A stretch of DNA of 64,000 nucleotides from Winogradskyella psychrotolerans RS-3 (GCF_000427335.1 NZ_ATMR01000164.1:1-64000), one strand, 5' to 3'. Positions 54,513 to 64,000 are shown, counted from the stretch's first letter. The notes: generated by a model from the letters alone, not told the origin. Translations and numbers: made by a program.

Positions 54513-56402
54513 TTAATTATGGAAATAGATATTATCTATATAAATGTCACCATTTCCATCAAATTTTAATTGAATAATATCTGCAAGATCTACAGGATTG
54601 AAATCCGCTAATGGAATTTCTAAACTTGTCCAACCCGTAGCACTTGGCACAGTTAGTGCCTTAGCTTTTTCTATAGGACCTGAACTAATTAAAAAAGCAT
54701 TAAGTGCTGTAGAATTTGCTGTGAAATAATCGATATGTAGATGCGTCATACCAGATACATCTTGAGCCGAACCTAATAGAATTCCTTGGTAATCTAAACC
54801 TGAGTATTTTAACGCATTATTACCTTCAATAGCTTCTTCTGTAACTGCTGTTCCCTGGCCCCAGTCTGGATTTAAATTTGTACCTGCTACATTAGCATAG
54901 GCATCACTAAAAATTGAAATCACATTTGCCGCAGGAACAGTTGGAGTTGGAGCAGCGTCAGTTGGTTCTGCTGATATTTCATAGAAATAAATATTATCTA
55001 CATAGACATCTGTAATTGTTGCATCAGAAATGAACACTACTTGAGCCAAATTAGATCTACTCGTTAACCCTGGAAAGTCTGAAATTGGAACATCAATACT
55101 CACCCAGCTATTAGAAACCAAAGTGGTGTTAGTTAAGGTTAATTCGTCATCAGAATCATCAGTACCTCCAAACGCATTGTCAGCTCCAATATCCTGAAGT
55201 TTAACCTGTAAAAAGTCGCCTGGATCGATATCGCCTTGTACCTGAATATCTATGTGGAAATGTGTCATTTGAGAAACATCAATAGTGGGTACATCTACGG
55301 CAAATTGAATTCCAACAAAGTTCAGTTCAGAATATTTGATAATGTTATCTCCATTAATTTGAATATCATTCTGACCTTGAGTCGTTTGAAACGGCGCCCA
55401 ATACCCATTATAGTAATCTACAGGTTCATTTGTATAAGCATCACTAAAAATTGAAATTACAGAGCTAGCCTCTACTGTAGGTACAGGAGCCGGATTAAAA
55501 TCGCCCAATGATGTAATATTTAATGAGCCCTCTGCATCTATTCCGTCTAACGTAGCCGTAATTACTGCTTCTCCACCACCTACAATGTCAACGATACCTA
55601 ATTCACTAACTGTTGCAACACTTGTATTTGAAGATGTAAAAGCAAAATAATTTGGAGATATCGTAACCTCTTGATTAACCCCAGAAGCCAAATTTAATGT
55701 TTGAGTAAGACCCGTTAATGCAATTGTAGCGCCACTAAAGGTTTCTTCTATCACATTGCTTCCGTTTAAAATAGCAGGTCTTGGATGTGCGATGTTTCCT
55801 AAGTTTTCAAACTTAATTTCATCTAACCAAATGACATAACCAGAACCTCCTGTGGCCTGCGTACCTGCAGCATACCAAAACAGACCTCGCTCTTCTGTTA
55901 ATTTAGAAGCATCTGGGATAGGAATAGTAAATTTTGACCAATTAGTACCAACACTTAGATTACTAGCATTGACTTGAAATTTATTATCTAAGAAATCTTG
56001 ACCAAAACCAACGGCATCTATACTAACGCCACGCGATGCTTTTGCCCAAAATGTCAAGGCATCATAACCCGATAAATCTCTACCTGATCCATCAACTCTT
56101 AATATAGCACCAGCATAATTACCCGCTGGATCATCTGAATTTGGCACATCGATACGATAAGAAGCTGAACTTTCATAACCTACTTCTGTATCGACAGAGA
56201 AAGCATCTAATTTTGACCCACCAAAAGGAAAGTAAAAATCACTTCCCATAGATACGAAGTCATCTGTAAATATGTCTCCTACTTTTGCGAAAGTTGCTGG
56301 TATTGCATCATCCGTAAGATCTCTTTCACATCCTAAAGCTAGGACTAAAACCATCCCTAAAACGAATGTTCTCTTAATTTGAATTAAACTTGTATTTTTC
56401 AT
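54513..56402 (-). CDS. Multi-module glucan-binding-like lipoprotein
   Basis: A 629-aa lipoprotein (lipobox VLALGC). Order: an N-terminal beta-sandwich resembling a carbohydrate-binding module (about 30-205), a BIG2-like Ig domain (about 215-300, VATVSELGIVDIVGGGEAVITAT), then two copies of the IFSDAY module (about 312-475, VISIFSDAYTNEPVD and 490-629, VISIFSDAYANVAGT). No catalytic residues are apparent. The two modules recur in the secreted protein at 42764, so this is likely a surface glucan-binding protein serving the role that SusE/F-like proteins play elsewhere. It sits between the barrel-fused glycosidase (11-bp gap) and GH16. Confidence 0.8.
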   Translation of the reverse strand: MKNTSLIQIKRTFVLGMVLVLALGCERDLTDDAIPATFAKVGDIFTDDFVSMGSDFYFPFGGSKLDAFSVDTEVGYESSASYRIDVPNSDDPAGNYAGAILRVDGSGRDLSGYDALTFWAKASRGVSIDAVGFGQDFLDNKFQVNASNLSVGTNWSKFTIPIPDASKLTEERGLFWYAAGTQATGGSGYVIWLDEIKFENLGNIAHPRPAILNGSNVIEETFSGATIALTGLTQTLNLASGVNQEVTISPNYFAFTSSNTSVATVSELGIVDIVGGGEAVITATLDGIDAEGSLNITSLGDFNPAPVPTVEASSVISIFSDAYTNEPVDYYNGYWAPFQTTQGQNDIQINGDNIIKYSELNFVGIQFAVDVPTIDVSQMTHFHIDIQVQGDIDPGDFLQVKLQDIGADNAFGGTDDSDDELTLTNTTLVSNSWVSIDVPISDFPGLTSRSNLAQVVFISDATITDVYVDNIYFYEISAEPTDAAPTPTVPAANVISIFSDAYANVAGTNLNPDWGQGTAVTEEAIEGNNALKYSGLDYQGILLGSAQDVSGMTHLHIDYFTANSTALNAFLISSGPIEKAKALTVPSATGWTSLEIPLADFNPVDLADIIQLKFDGNGDIYIDNIYFHN

Positions 56403-56413
56403 TTTTCGCTTTT

Positions 56414-59400
56414 TTATTTTCCAATATTAATATGTACATAGGTTCTAATCTCCCATTCAGATCCATCAGGAAATCCAACAGCACTTATAGGTGCTACTTC
56501 AAATTCGGATGCTGCTAAAGGAGAGTACCTTGGTGAGTTAGCATCAAGTGAACGCCATGTTCCTCTTATCCCAATCACTGTGCTTGGTAATATAAACCAA
56601 TCTGGTTTTCCTAAAGAGGTTGACACATCTAACATCAACTGTACTGGATACGTTAAGTTGAAATCTCTATGATAGTCAAAAGGTCCCCAATCATTTATTT
56701 TAACATGTGTCTCAACTTTCATTTTGTTGTAAATCAGTCTTACATCACCACCAAATCTTTTTATTAATCTATCACTATCACCGTTTGCCTGGCCATTACC
56801 ATAATAGAAATTTCCAATAACCCCTAAGTCTGGATTTAACTTGGATACCATTCTTGTGCTTACCTCCCACAAATCTTCTGCTGGTGCAGATGTAGGGAAA
56901 GCAAAGAATTGGCGATTGGCTAGGAAACCAATATGCGCATCTTGCTGTGTAGGAAGATGACGGTAAACAAAACCAAGGTTCATCGCAAATTTGGCGTCTT
57001 CAGTGCGGTCGTTATCCCATTCATACATCCAAGTTCCAGGAGTTGGATCGAACGTAATTAACATTTCTCCTGCTGTTGTCTCCCTATTATTTCTAACCGC
57101 AAATGGGTCTTCAATTACATTTCTTAATCTACCAGGCGCATCCACATCACTTGGCATTGCGTCTACTAAAGGCTTTTGCCACAAGAAGTTTGGTGCAATT
57201 TGAAAATCACCAACAGTATATGTAAATCCTGCAAGAACATTAGATTGGTTTCCGCTTCCATTATCTTTTAATTTCCAACCTGTAAATGTTTGCGTTTGAT
57301 CTGCTCCGGCATTAGCAACTAATCCCATAACGGCAGCTTGAGCATAGGCATTTATTTTACCTTCTTGATATGTGATTTTGGCTTTTCCTCCCCAATTATC
57401 TTTACTTGTAACTTTATCTTCATAAACGGTGTAATTTCCAGGACCACCCGTTACATCTTGGAATGAACTTCCGTTAAGTGGACTACCTGCCCAAATAGCT
57501 CCTGCGGTAAGTCCAAATTTTCCTAATTTTCTTTCTACAGCAATGGTTGCTCTTTCCGTTGGCCATGCTGGGATAATACCACTACGAACTTGATTTGCAT
57601 CTAATATACGTTGGCCATTTTCATCAAACCTAAGCTCTGTTTGAAGATCTCTATGGTAAACACCTGTCATATCCCATTTTCCAACTTTACGACTGTATTT
57701 AAGCAATGCGGTTGGGTTTGCTCCCCACCAAAGTTGAGGTCCAAAAGCAGCTTTTAAACCACTTAGATCACCTTTTCCATCTATTTCTAATCCTAAAATT
57801 TCGCCACCGTAGATATCTAAATTAGGACCGTAATTAGCTTCGGGATATAGATTAAAAATATCTCCTTCATATGCCCAATGATAATGCCCTGTCCGATAGA
57901 ATCCTCTTAAATCAAAATCCTTAGCATTCCATTCAAATTCTGCATCATAAACATTAACTCTATTAATATCCGTAAGTGTGACTTCTCCATCATCAGAATC
58001 AACATTGACTGCTCTTGATCTGTTTTCATAGAAAATTTCGTCAATTGGATTTCCTGCAATATTACCAACCACGTTAAAATTAACATTAGCTCTCATATTT
58101 GAAGCCGGCTTACCTTCAATTCCAACGAAATAAGACTCCATATGATCGAAGCCTAGTTGGTTTGGAAATGCATCTGAATCCTCATCTACATTGTTTGGTG
58201 TAGTAATTAAACTTCCCCCGGTATTAAATGTTGAGAATTCTGCAGTAAGTCTACTAATTCTTATTTTTTGAGAATCGTTACCTCCTAATAATGCTTTATC
58301 TCCTCGTGCCCTTAAAACACCATCCATTAAATTAATATTAGAAAAATAGTTTGATAAAAAATCACCCGTCATGTCTTCGTCATAAGGATTAACTTGATGT
58401 GCCTCTTTTAAAGAATAGTATGCAGAACGTGGGTATAAGGTATATAATCCTCTTTCGTTTGTAGGACCTTTTGCACATATACCAAACCACTCTTCATTCA
58501 TATTATTATTTCCGTCTTTCATATCTAAATAATAACCTCCATTTACCCACGACGCTCCAGTATCATGAACATCTAAATTTTTTGTTTGTCCTAGTTTCCA
58601 CCAGCCATCACTAAATTGAAAAGTAAAACCACCTATTGCATTGCCTGCCTTACCCAATCCTGCAGCATTTTGGTAAATTTCTTTCCAGTTTTCTACAACA
58701 AAAAATGCTTGCATTTTTTGATCTTCTTCATTGTCGACAGCATTAAAGGCATCTGATCCAAACTCTGTGAATAAGATTGGCATGTTAAGTTCCTTTTAAC
58801 CCTTTCAAAAGCATCACCAAATGACTTGCCGCGATACATATTTGTACCGTAGATATCGACATCTTTACACTCTTCTGCTATTATCTCTGAAAACAATAAA
58901 TCACCGTTACAGATTGCAATTGGGTGAGATGAATCGATTGACTTCATTTTAATGGCTGCATCGTTCATTAGCTTGTACATTGGACGTCCACGTTTCTCAC
59001 CAACTTCTCTTCTCTGTTCTTCTTCATCCGGAAAATCTTCCGTTTCAGATCCTGCCCAAAATAATCCGTAATTATTTTCATTTCCTAATAAAAATAATAG
59101 TAGCCCAGGAGTGTCTTTGTAGGTTTCGGCTAATTCAGTGATTTCATCCATTAATATATTCTGAGTTGCTTTGTCTCTGTAATCCGTAACCGCAACCCAG
59201 CTCCCATTAATAGTTAAACCATAACGGCCAAATGAATGATTAAGCATGGTATAAATACCATAGTTCTCATAAATATAGGTTATCCATTTAGGTTGTATAC
59301 CTGTGTACTGCCTAATAGCATTTACACCCATATTCTTTAATAACGACATTTCAGCATCTAGCGCTGCCTTAATAACATCGTCTGATTGCTTCCATAAACT

Positions 59401-59580
59401 GTAGTTAAAATTTGTACCTATTGGTACATAACCCCAATTCATACCATTAATCATAAAATCTTCACCATCAACTATTAGTTTCATTCCTTCGGCATTATTT
59501 AATACCTCAACATTATTAGATTGACTAAAGATTGGAATTGCTAGTAGTAAGAATATTAACTTAAGAAAGCGTTTTCTCAT
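56414..59580 (-). CDS. Clan GH-A glycosidase fused to a predicted outer-membrane beta-barrel, frameshifted
   Basis: Two overlapping frames (58693-59580 and 56414-58783) make one gene. The T4 run at 58794-58797 (AAAA on the coding strand) lacks one base; adding it gives FERVKKELNMPILFTEFG and a 1055-aa protein. After a signal peptide (IPIFSQ) the N-terminal 370 residues form a GH-A barrel with acid/base LLGNENNYGLFW and nucleophile PILFTEFGSDAF. From about residue 490 to the end the chain alternates short amphipathic strands with tight turns (MRANVNFNVVGNIAG, KFAMNLGFVYRHLP, RFGGDVRLIYNKMK), as in an outer-membrane barrel. The glycosidase family is unassigned. It heads the glucan operon downstream of the sensor. 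Confidence 0.8.
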
Positions 59581-59679
59581 AATACAGTTTTTAGAGCGTT
59601 AATTATTAGCTTATGATAATAACCAAATTATCATTTTGTTAAATTTAAGTCGAAAGATTATTAAATTCTCTAAAAAAGA

Positions 59680-59853
59680 CTATACAAAATATATACGCGT
59701 TAAAAAAAAGTGGTGTATTCTCTTAAAGTCTCACATAAAAGCCGCTTATACCAAGTATTTAGTTAATTATTCATTCCTTAATAAAAATGAAGAAATACAC
59801 GCGTAAATTGATTTTGTATAGGTGTTGTATAGGCAAAAAACACTACTGTATAG
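59680..59853. promoter_or_regulatory. Phased TGTATAG repeats ahead of the glucan operon (candidate operator)
   Basis: TGTATAG occurs at 59815, 59826 and 59847 (steps of 11 and 21 bp, about one and two helical turns), and once inverted (CTATACA) at 59680. The block is in the 276-bp spacer between the regulator gene stop (59857) and the ATG of the glycosidase-barrel gene (59580). The adjacent LuxR-type regulator is the likely binder. Confidence 0.5.
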
Positions 59854-59856
59854 TTA

Positions 59857-62664
59857 TTAAATCTCTATAATGTAGTTAGATAAGCTTTGTTCGTGGTCTA
59901 ATTCTAACTTTTTACGCAAACGATAGCGCTTAACCTCTACACTTTTATGTGAGATATTTAGAAGTGGTGCTATCTCTTTAGAAGACAGGTTTAATCTTAA
60001 ATAAGCACACAGTCTTAAATCATTTGGAGTTATAGTTGGATGAAGTAATTTTATTTTCTTCATAAAGTCCTTGTCCACATTATTAAAAGCCTCCTCAAAC
60101 AACTCCCAATCATTTGTGTCATTAATGCTAGAATTAATTAGCTTAACCACTTTATTAACTTCAGCTAGAGATTTACTTTTAGACAACTCAGTCTTTATAC
60201 TATTTAATAACTCATTTCGTTTAACCACGTTCATGGTTGCCATTCCAAGCTCTCGATTTTTGTTATCAATATCTTGTTGTAAGTTTTTGTTTTTAAACTG
60301 TATTAATTTACGCTGGCTTTCTAATTGCTCCATCTTTAACTGTCTCTCCTTCTTCTCAATAAGTATTTGTTGCTGTTTTTTGTAATGTTTTTTATTAAAA
60401 TAGTACAGTACATATATAAAAAGTAAAACAAATACAACGTAAGAAATTATAGCCACTGGTTTAATATACCAAGGTTTTTCTATAGTAAAGGAATAAGACA
60501 ACATGTTATTTGAAACAATTCTATCCGTCATTGCCCTTGCCTCAAAAGTATAATCTCCATGTTGCAAATTTTTAAAAAACACCTCCGAGCTACTAGACCA
60601 ATTGCTCCAGTTATCATATATCCCAAGCAACCTATATTGATATTTGGATGAGGAAAGCTTATTAAAATTCGTTACGCTGTAATTAAACTTAATATTGTTA
60701 ATTTTATTTTTAAACTCAGTAGACCCAACTAAGTCTAATGGTAATAGTTTATTAGGATCTTCTCCATAGTCTATACTATTTAAGTTGATATCTAAAGCCT
60801 CGTGCTCTAGTTTGTTCAAATCAACAATTAGAAACCCTTCGGTTGTTCCAATTAAATACTTGTTATTTGATAAATCTAGTATGTTTTCATAAGCTGTTTT
60901 ACTTTTACGCAACTCGCTAGAAATAGGTATAATATTAATTTTTGGCTCAGTAGATAATTTTCCAGGTTCTATGTAAATGATCGCATCATTAGAAAACGCC
61001 CAAAGCTTATTACCTTCAATATCACTAATAAGTTTACCTGAAACATAATTTTCTCCACTAATCAACTTACTTAAAACTACATCTTTCTTAAAGTTTTCAT
61101 TTTTAGCATCATAATTAAAAACACCTTCTTGAGTACTATAAAGAATTTTATTATGATAACTTTCAATACTCGATTTAATACCCTTATTAACAGATATCTT
61201 TTTATAGCCTATTATTTTTTGAAAATCTTCATCAATCTTAATCTTATAAACTCCTTTGTACTCATGACTCACCAATAATTCATGAGAATTAATCAATTCA
61301 AAATATCTTGAAGAGATATTAAATCCTTCTATTTTATTCCTGTATTTCCAAGTGTCACCAACTTTTTCTAAAATATTTAAACCTTTATAATTACCTTGAA
61401 TCAATAGATTAGGGTAACCATCTATCTCTTTGACTGACCAAGTTCCTATCTCACTAGAAATTTGTTCTGCAGTCGTTTTATTAACTAAAAACGTTCCTTT
61501 ATCATGACCACAAAACAAATCCCCTTGCACAACAGCCAAACTCCATACCTGCCCTTTTGTACCTTCAATTAAACTAAACTTTTCATTAGTATCTATAAGC
61601 TTATAAAATAAACCCTGATTAGTACCCAAATATAAATATTCGTCTGTTTTTGCTGCTGCATAAACGGTCCCTAAAACCCCCTGATTATCTACATAAATCT
61701 TATAGAGCGAATTAAAATTAATAATATTTATGCCATTATCTAAACCCAACCAAATATTACCATAACTATCATTTTTTATAGACAAAATAGTATTATTACT
61801 CAACCCATCGGATTGATTAATAGTCAATAATTCTTTACCGTTTATATCTACATGAACAAGTCCATTTGCAATAGTACCCAGTAAAAAACTTCCATCACTT
61901 AGTCTAATACTGCAATAAATAGTTAAATCTGGCAATATACTATCTGGGTGTTGACTAACAGGTTTAATCTCTCCTTTACTAAATTCATAAAAGCCATGTT
62001 CTTTTGTTTGCAATAACAAGCCAGAGTCTAAATTAAAAATATTAACTAATTCACTATCCTCTAGAGCTGCTCTTGAAATCACTAAGGTTTGTTCTCCGTT
62101 TTCAATCCTAAAAACACCTATTTCCGTTTTTTGAAAATAAATAGTTTCTTCTACTTTAAACATTTTATTGATTCTGGAATCAGAGCCTATAATATCAAAA
62201 CTATTTTCTGCAATATTATAAATGTGAATTCTTTCAAAAGACTGGAATAACACATAGCCTTCAATATCAATAATCCCCCAAAAATCTTCATCCTCCTTTA
62301 TGGAAATTTTCTTATTATCTGTTAAAGATGTATATAACAAACGACCTTGCTTATTTTTGGCCCAATACCCAAAATCCATATAGCCTCCTGTATATATTTT
62401 ATCGCCTACAACTTTTACTGATCTTAAGATTCCAGTATTAGGTGAATTATAAAGTGTCCACGAAGCTCCATTATACTCTAACAGTCCTTTGTTATTAGCA
62501 ACATATATATAGTTGTTTTCCGACTGATCAATTCCCCAATTTTGATCTTCAGCACCATAATCTTGAGGTGTAAATATTTGAATAGGTGGAATTTCTTGAG
62601 CATGACTAGCTGTGGAAATAATGACAACTAATAAAACGTAGAATACACTTTTGATTAAATTCAT
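59857..62664 (-). CDS. Transmembrane sensor/LuxR-type one-component regulator with Y_Y_Y domain
   Basis: A 935-aa regulator. The signal peptide (VVIISTASHAQ) leads to a periplasmic region of two-component-propeller repeats (NIWLGLDNGINIIN, YLYLGTNQGLFYK), a Y_Y_Y domain near 640-715 (YQYRLLGIYDNWSNWSSS), one membrane helix (VAIISYVVFVLLFIYVLYYF), a coiled coil (about 750-810) and a C-terminal LuxR HTH (LRLNLSSKEIAPLLNISHKSVEVKRYRLRK). There is no kinase domain, so signal and DNA binding are on one chain, like SusR-type sensors. It is upstream of the glucan genes on the same strand, followed by phased TGTATAG repeats. The inducer is probably a laminari-oligosaccharide. Confidence 0.88.
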   Translation of the reverse strand: MNLIKSVFYVLLVVIISTASHAQEIPPIQIFTPQDYGAEDQNWGIDQSENNYIYVANNKGLLEYNGASWTLYNSPNTGILRSVKVVGDKIYTGGYMDFGYWAKNKQGRLLYTSLTDNKKISIKEDEDFWGIIDIEGYVLFQSFERIHIYNIAENSFDIIGSDSRINKMFKVEETIYFQKTEIGVFRIENGEQTLVISRAALEDSELVNIFNLDSGLLLQTKEHGFYEFSKGEIKPVSQHPDSILPDLTIYCSIRLSDGSFLLGTIANGLVHVDINGKELLTINQSDGLSNNTILSIKNDSYGNIWLGLDNGINIINFNSLYKIYVDNQGVLGTVYAAAKTDEYLYLGTNQGLFYKLIDTNEKFSLIEGTKGQVWSLAVVQGDLFCGHDKGTFLVNKTTAEQISSEIGTWSVKEIDGYPNLLIQGNYKGLNILEKVGDTWKYRNKIEGFNISSRYFELINSHELLVSHEYKGVYKIKIDEDFQKIIGYKKISVNKGIKSSIESYHNKILYSTQEGVFNYDAKNENFKKDVVLSKLISGENYVSGKLISDIEGNKLWAFSNDAIIYIEPGKLSTEPKINIIPISSELRKSKTAYENILDLSNNKYLIGTTEGFLIVDLNKLEHEALDINLNSIDYGEDPNKLLPLDLVGSTEFKNKINNIKFNYSVTNFNKLSSSKYQYRLLGIYDNWSNWSSSSEVFFKNLQHGDYTFEARAMTDRIVSNNMLSYSFTIEKPWYIKPVAIISYVVFVLLFIYVLYYFNKKHYKKQQQILIEKKERQLKMEQLESQRKLIQFKNKNLQQDIDNKNRELGMATMNVVKRNELLNSIKTELSKSKSLAEVNKVVKLINSSINDTNDWELFEEAFNNVDKDFMKKIKLLHPTITPNDLRLCAYLRLNLSSKEIAPLLNISHKSVEVKRYRLRKKLELDHEQSLSNYIIEI

Positions 62665-63307
62665 TTTGCCTAAAATCTATAGAAGTTATATCTAGTCTAT
62701 AAAAAACTAAATTCATATGTGTTAAGGCTCTAATATAACTAAATAAACGTATCCGACAAGTTGTGTAGTGGTAACTATTTAACATGTATGGTCATACTTT
62801 ATCAATTTAATAATCATATTAAATTAATTTATATTGGAAATTTAACAACCGACAGAGACTTTGTTTACAAGGGATATATGAATAGTTTTATCCTTGTTTT
62901 ATATTTTATGAGACTATAGTTGACGAAATTTTTAAATGTTTAAAAATTAATGAAGCGCTTAAAAATTTAGAAGGATCGGACTATTTAGAAGTTCTTAATT
63001 TAGATAGAAGTCAATTCTTATAGTTGGGTTCCGTTTTTGTTTTAGCTTAACTAATATTACAAATTATGGACTTGAAATTTATACGACACAAAAGCTGTAT
63101 AAATTATGAAAGCGAAAAAAAACCGCAATGGATTTAATTTATTATTTAAAGATGGAATAGAGTAATAAAAAGCATGAATAATCAAAGGAATTGACCTCGC
63201 TTAGTTTCTCCCTCAATAAGTAGAGAACAGAGTATCCGAAAGCCTGAATTGCTTTTTTTTGTTTTAAAAACACACATGAAAGCTAGTTTTCGTTATATTT
63301 TTAAAAC
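62665..63307. other. Spacer with possible degraded coding remnant
   Basis: A 643-bp AT-rich stretch. On the plus strand around 62829-63023 two adjoining frames (IGNLTTDRDFVYKG and, shifted, YETIVDEIFKCLKINEALKN ending at a TAG at 63021) look like coding residue, but I cannot name a family or show a start. No promoter for the regulator gene was identified here with confidence. Confidence 0.2.
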
Positions 63308-63339
63308 AAAAAAGCCGAAAACTTTCGTTTTCGGCTTTT
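63308..63339 (-). terminator. Terminator after the tRNA genes
   Basis: A GC-containing stem (AAAAAAGCCGAAAAC paired with GTTTTCGGCTTTT) with a 4-nt loop ends in a T-run on the minus strand, 7 bp past the tRNA-Leu 3' end. Confidence 0.75.
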
Positions 63340-63345
63340 CATCTG

Positions 63346-63429
63346 TACTGAAGACGGGACTTGAACCCGTACGTCCTAATGGACATTGGATTTTAAGTCC
63401 AACGTGTCTACCAATTCCACCACTTCAGC
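63346..63429 (-). tRNA. tRNA-Leu (anticodon TAA)
   Basis: An 84-nt tRNA with a long variable arm, as for leucine. The acceptor GCTGAAG pairs with CTTCAGT (G-U closing pair), discriminator A, anticodon stem TTGGA/TCCAA with loop CTTAAAA (anticodon TAA), and T loop GTTCAAGTC. No CCA is encoded. Confidence 0.95.
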
Positions 63430-63474
63430 GTCTTGATTACAGACTGTAATCAACTTGGTATTTTATATGATCAG

Positions 63475-63546
63475 AGCGAAAGATGGGATTTGAACCCACG
63501 ACCTCCACCTTGGCAAGGTGATGCTCTACCCCTGAGCTACTTTCGC
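63475..63546 (-). tRNA. tRNA-Gly (anticodon GCC)
   Basis: A 72-nt tRNA with acceptor GCGAAAG/CTTTCGC, anticodon loop TTGCCAA (GCC), T loop GTTCAAATC and discriminator T as usual for glycine. CCA is not encoded. It is co-transcribed with tRNA-Leu, 45 bp downstream. Confidence 0.95.
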
Positions 63547-63581
63547 AATTTTAATGAACATTTTCGCTCTGTAAGCGGATG

Positions 63582-63610
63582 CAAATTTAAAATTTAAATC
63601 TTAAAAGCAA
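63582..63610 (-). promoter_or_regulatory. Promoter of the tRNA-Gly/tRNA-Leu unit
   Basis: On the minus strand a TTG (complement of 63608-63610) and TAAATTTG (complement of 63582-63589) are 18 bp apart, an ideal Bacteroidota promoter. The -7 box ends about 35 bp before the tRNA-Gly 5' end. Confidence 0.75.
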
Positions 63611-63638
63611 AGCCTTTTTTGAAAATATTTTATTTTTT

Positions 63639-64000
63639 TTACACTTGCTTATTTTTCAGCAACATTCGCTTAATTTCATTGAGTTTCATTAAGGCTTCAA
63701 CAGGTGTTAACGTATCAATATCTGTGTGCAAAATCTCATCCTTAATCTCCACTAATAGAGGATCATCGAGGTTAAAGAAGCTTAATTGTAGATCGTCTTT
63801 TATACTTTTTACCTTATCTGTTAGCTCTTCGCTCGAATGTGATTTCTCTAATTTAGATAAAATTTTATTTGCGCGCCTAATCACTTGTTGTGGCATTCCT
63901 GCCATTTTTGCTACATGAATACCAAAACTATGTTCACTTCCTCCTTCAACTAGTTTTCTAACAAAAAGTACATTGTCTTTTAACTCTTTTACGGCAACAT
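63639..64000 (-). CDS. mutS: DNA mismatch repair protein MutS, 3' end only
   Basis: The C-terminal part of MutS, cut by the window edge (about 120 residues visible). The frame reads VAVKELKDNVLFVRKLVEGG, SEHSFGIHVAKMAGMP and continues to the tail MLLKNKQV. This includes the end of the ATPase domain and the dimerisation helices (QVIRRANKILSKLE) that follow it. The nucleotide-binding motifs are outside the window. It lies upstream of the two tRNA genes on the same strand, a common flavobacterial arrangement. Confidence 0.92.
   Translation of the reverse strand, partial: VAVKELKDNVLFVRKLVEGGSEHSFGIHVAKMAGMPQQVIRRANKILSKLEKSHSSEELTDKVKSIKDDLQLSFFNLDDPLLVEIKDEILHTDIDTLTPVEALMKLNEIKRMLLKNKQV

Noticed and set aside
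60071..60385. 104-aa plus-strand frame opposite the coiled coil of the LuxR-type sensor
   Set aside because: The coiled-coil coding region is Lys/Gln/Glu-rich, so its complement gives a Leu/Phe/Ser-rich open frame by chance.

Overview
The window is AT-rich chromosomal DNA from a member of the Bacteroidota, most likely a marine Flavobacteriaceae. The evidence is: a SusC/SusD pair with an ECF sigma/FecR anti-sigma switch; two proteins with C-terminal type IX secretion sorting domains; two GLPGLI-family proteins; promoters of the TTG-N17-19-TAnnTTTG type; start regions without clear Shine-Dalgarno sequences; and a beta-1,3-glucan (laminarin-type) degradation locus. No CRISPR array, insertion sequence or phage was seen.

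Layout. 0-5 kb: cysteine synthesis (cysE-cysM), soluble pyrophosphatase and a membrane ion-pumping pyrophosphatase. 5.2-12.6 kb: a carboxypeptidase-D-like/beta-barrel outer membrane protein, two GLPGLI proteins and a small secreted protein, divergent from a histidine kinase/response regulator pair; three GTTAAC repeats at exact 10-bp steps lie between the two units. 12.7-27.4 kb: mostly housekeeping genes (deoxynucleoside kinase, App1-like phosphatase, S9 peptidase, FAD oxidoreductase, fabD, lspA, amidohydrolase, galE, aminotransferase, KDO transferase, AlkB-like dioxygenase). 27.4-40.4 kb: an apparent poly-amino-acid or peptide utilisation locus with two cyanophycinase-like S51 peptidases, an M20 peptidase, two PKD/beta-propeller lipoproteins, SusD, SusC, FecR and ECF sigma. 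40.8-41.2 kb: an Asp/Ala-repeat lipoprotein. 41.3-62.7 kb: a beta-1,3-glucan locus. 63.3-64 kb: tRNA-Leu, tRNA-Gly and the 3' end of mutS.

The glucan locus is the most remarkable part. It runs on the minus strand from a membrane-spanning LuxR-type sensor/regulator through a clan GH-A glycosidase fused to a predicted outer-membrane beta-barrel, a lipoprotein with repeated binding modules, a GH16 laminarinase, a large cytoplasmic phosphorylase-like enzyme (GH149-like), a GH17 and a GH30 lipoprotein, an inner-membrane MFS sugar transporter fused to a cytoplasmic GH17 domain, a T9SS-secreted module protein and a LacI regulator. It has no SusC/SusD pair of its own. Both membrane steps appear to be carried out by enzyme-transporter fusions, which suggests a coupled route: cut and import at the outer membrane, trim in the periplasm, import and cut at the inner membrane, then phosphorolysis in the cytosol. 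This model is inference from gene content.

Six genes are interrupted by single frameshifts, each located in a short A/T homopolymer. Five of them lie between 9.0 and 14.4 kb and one is in the glycosidase-barrel fusion. Five of the six are repaired by adding one base. Homopolymer undercalling during sequencing is the simplest explanation, but slippage or real decay cannot be excluded from this sequence alone.
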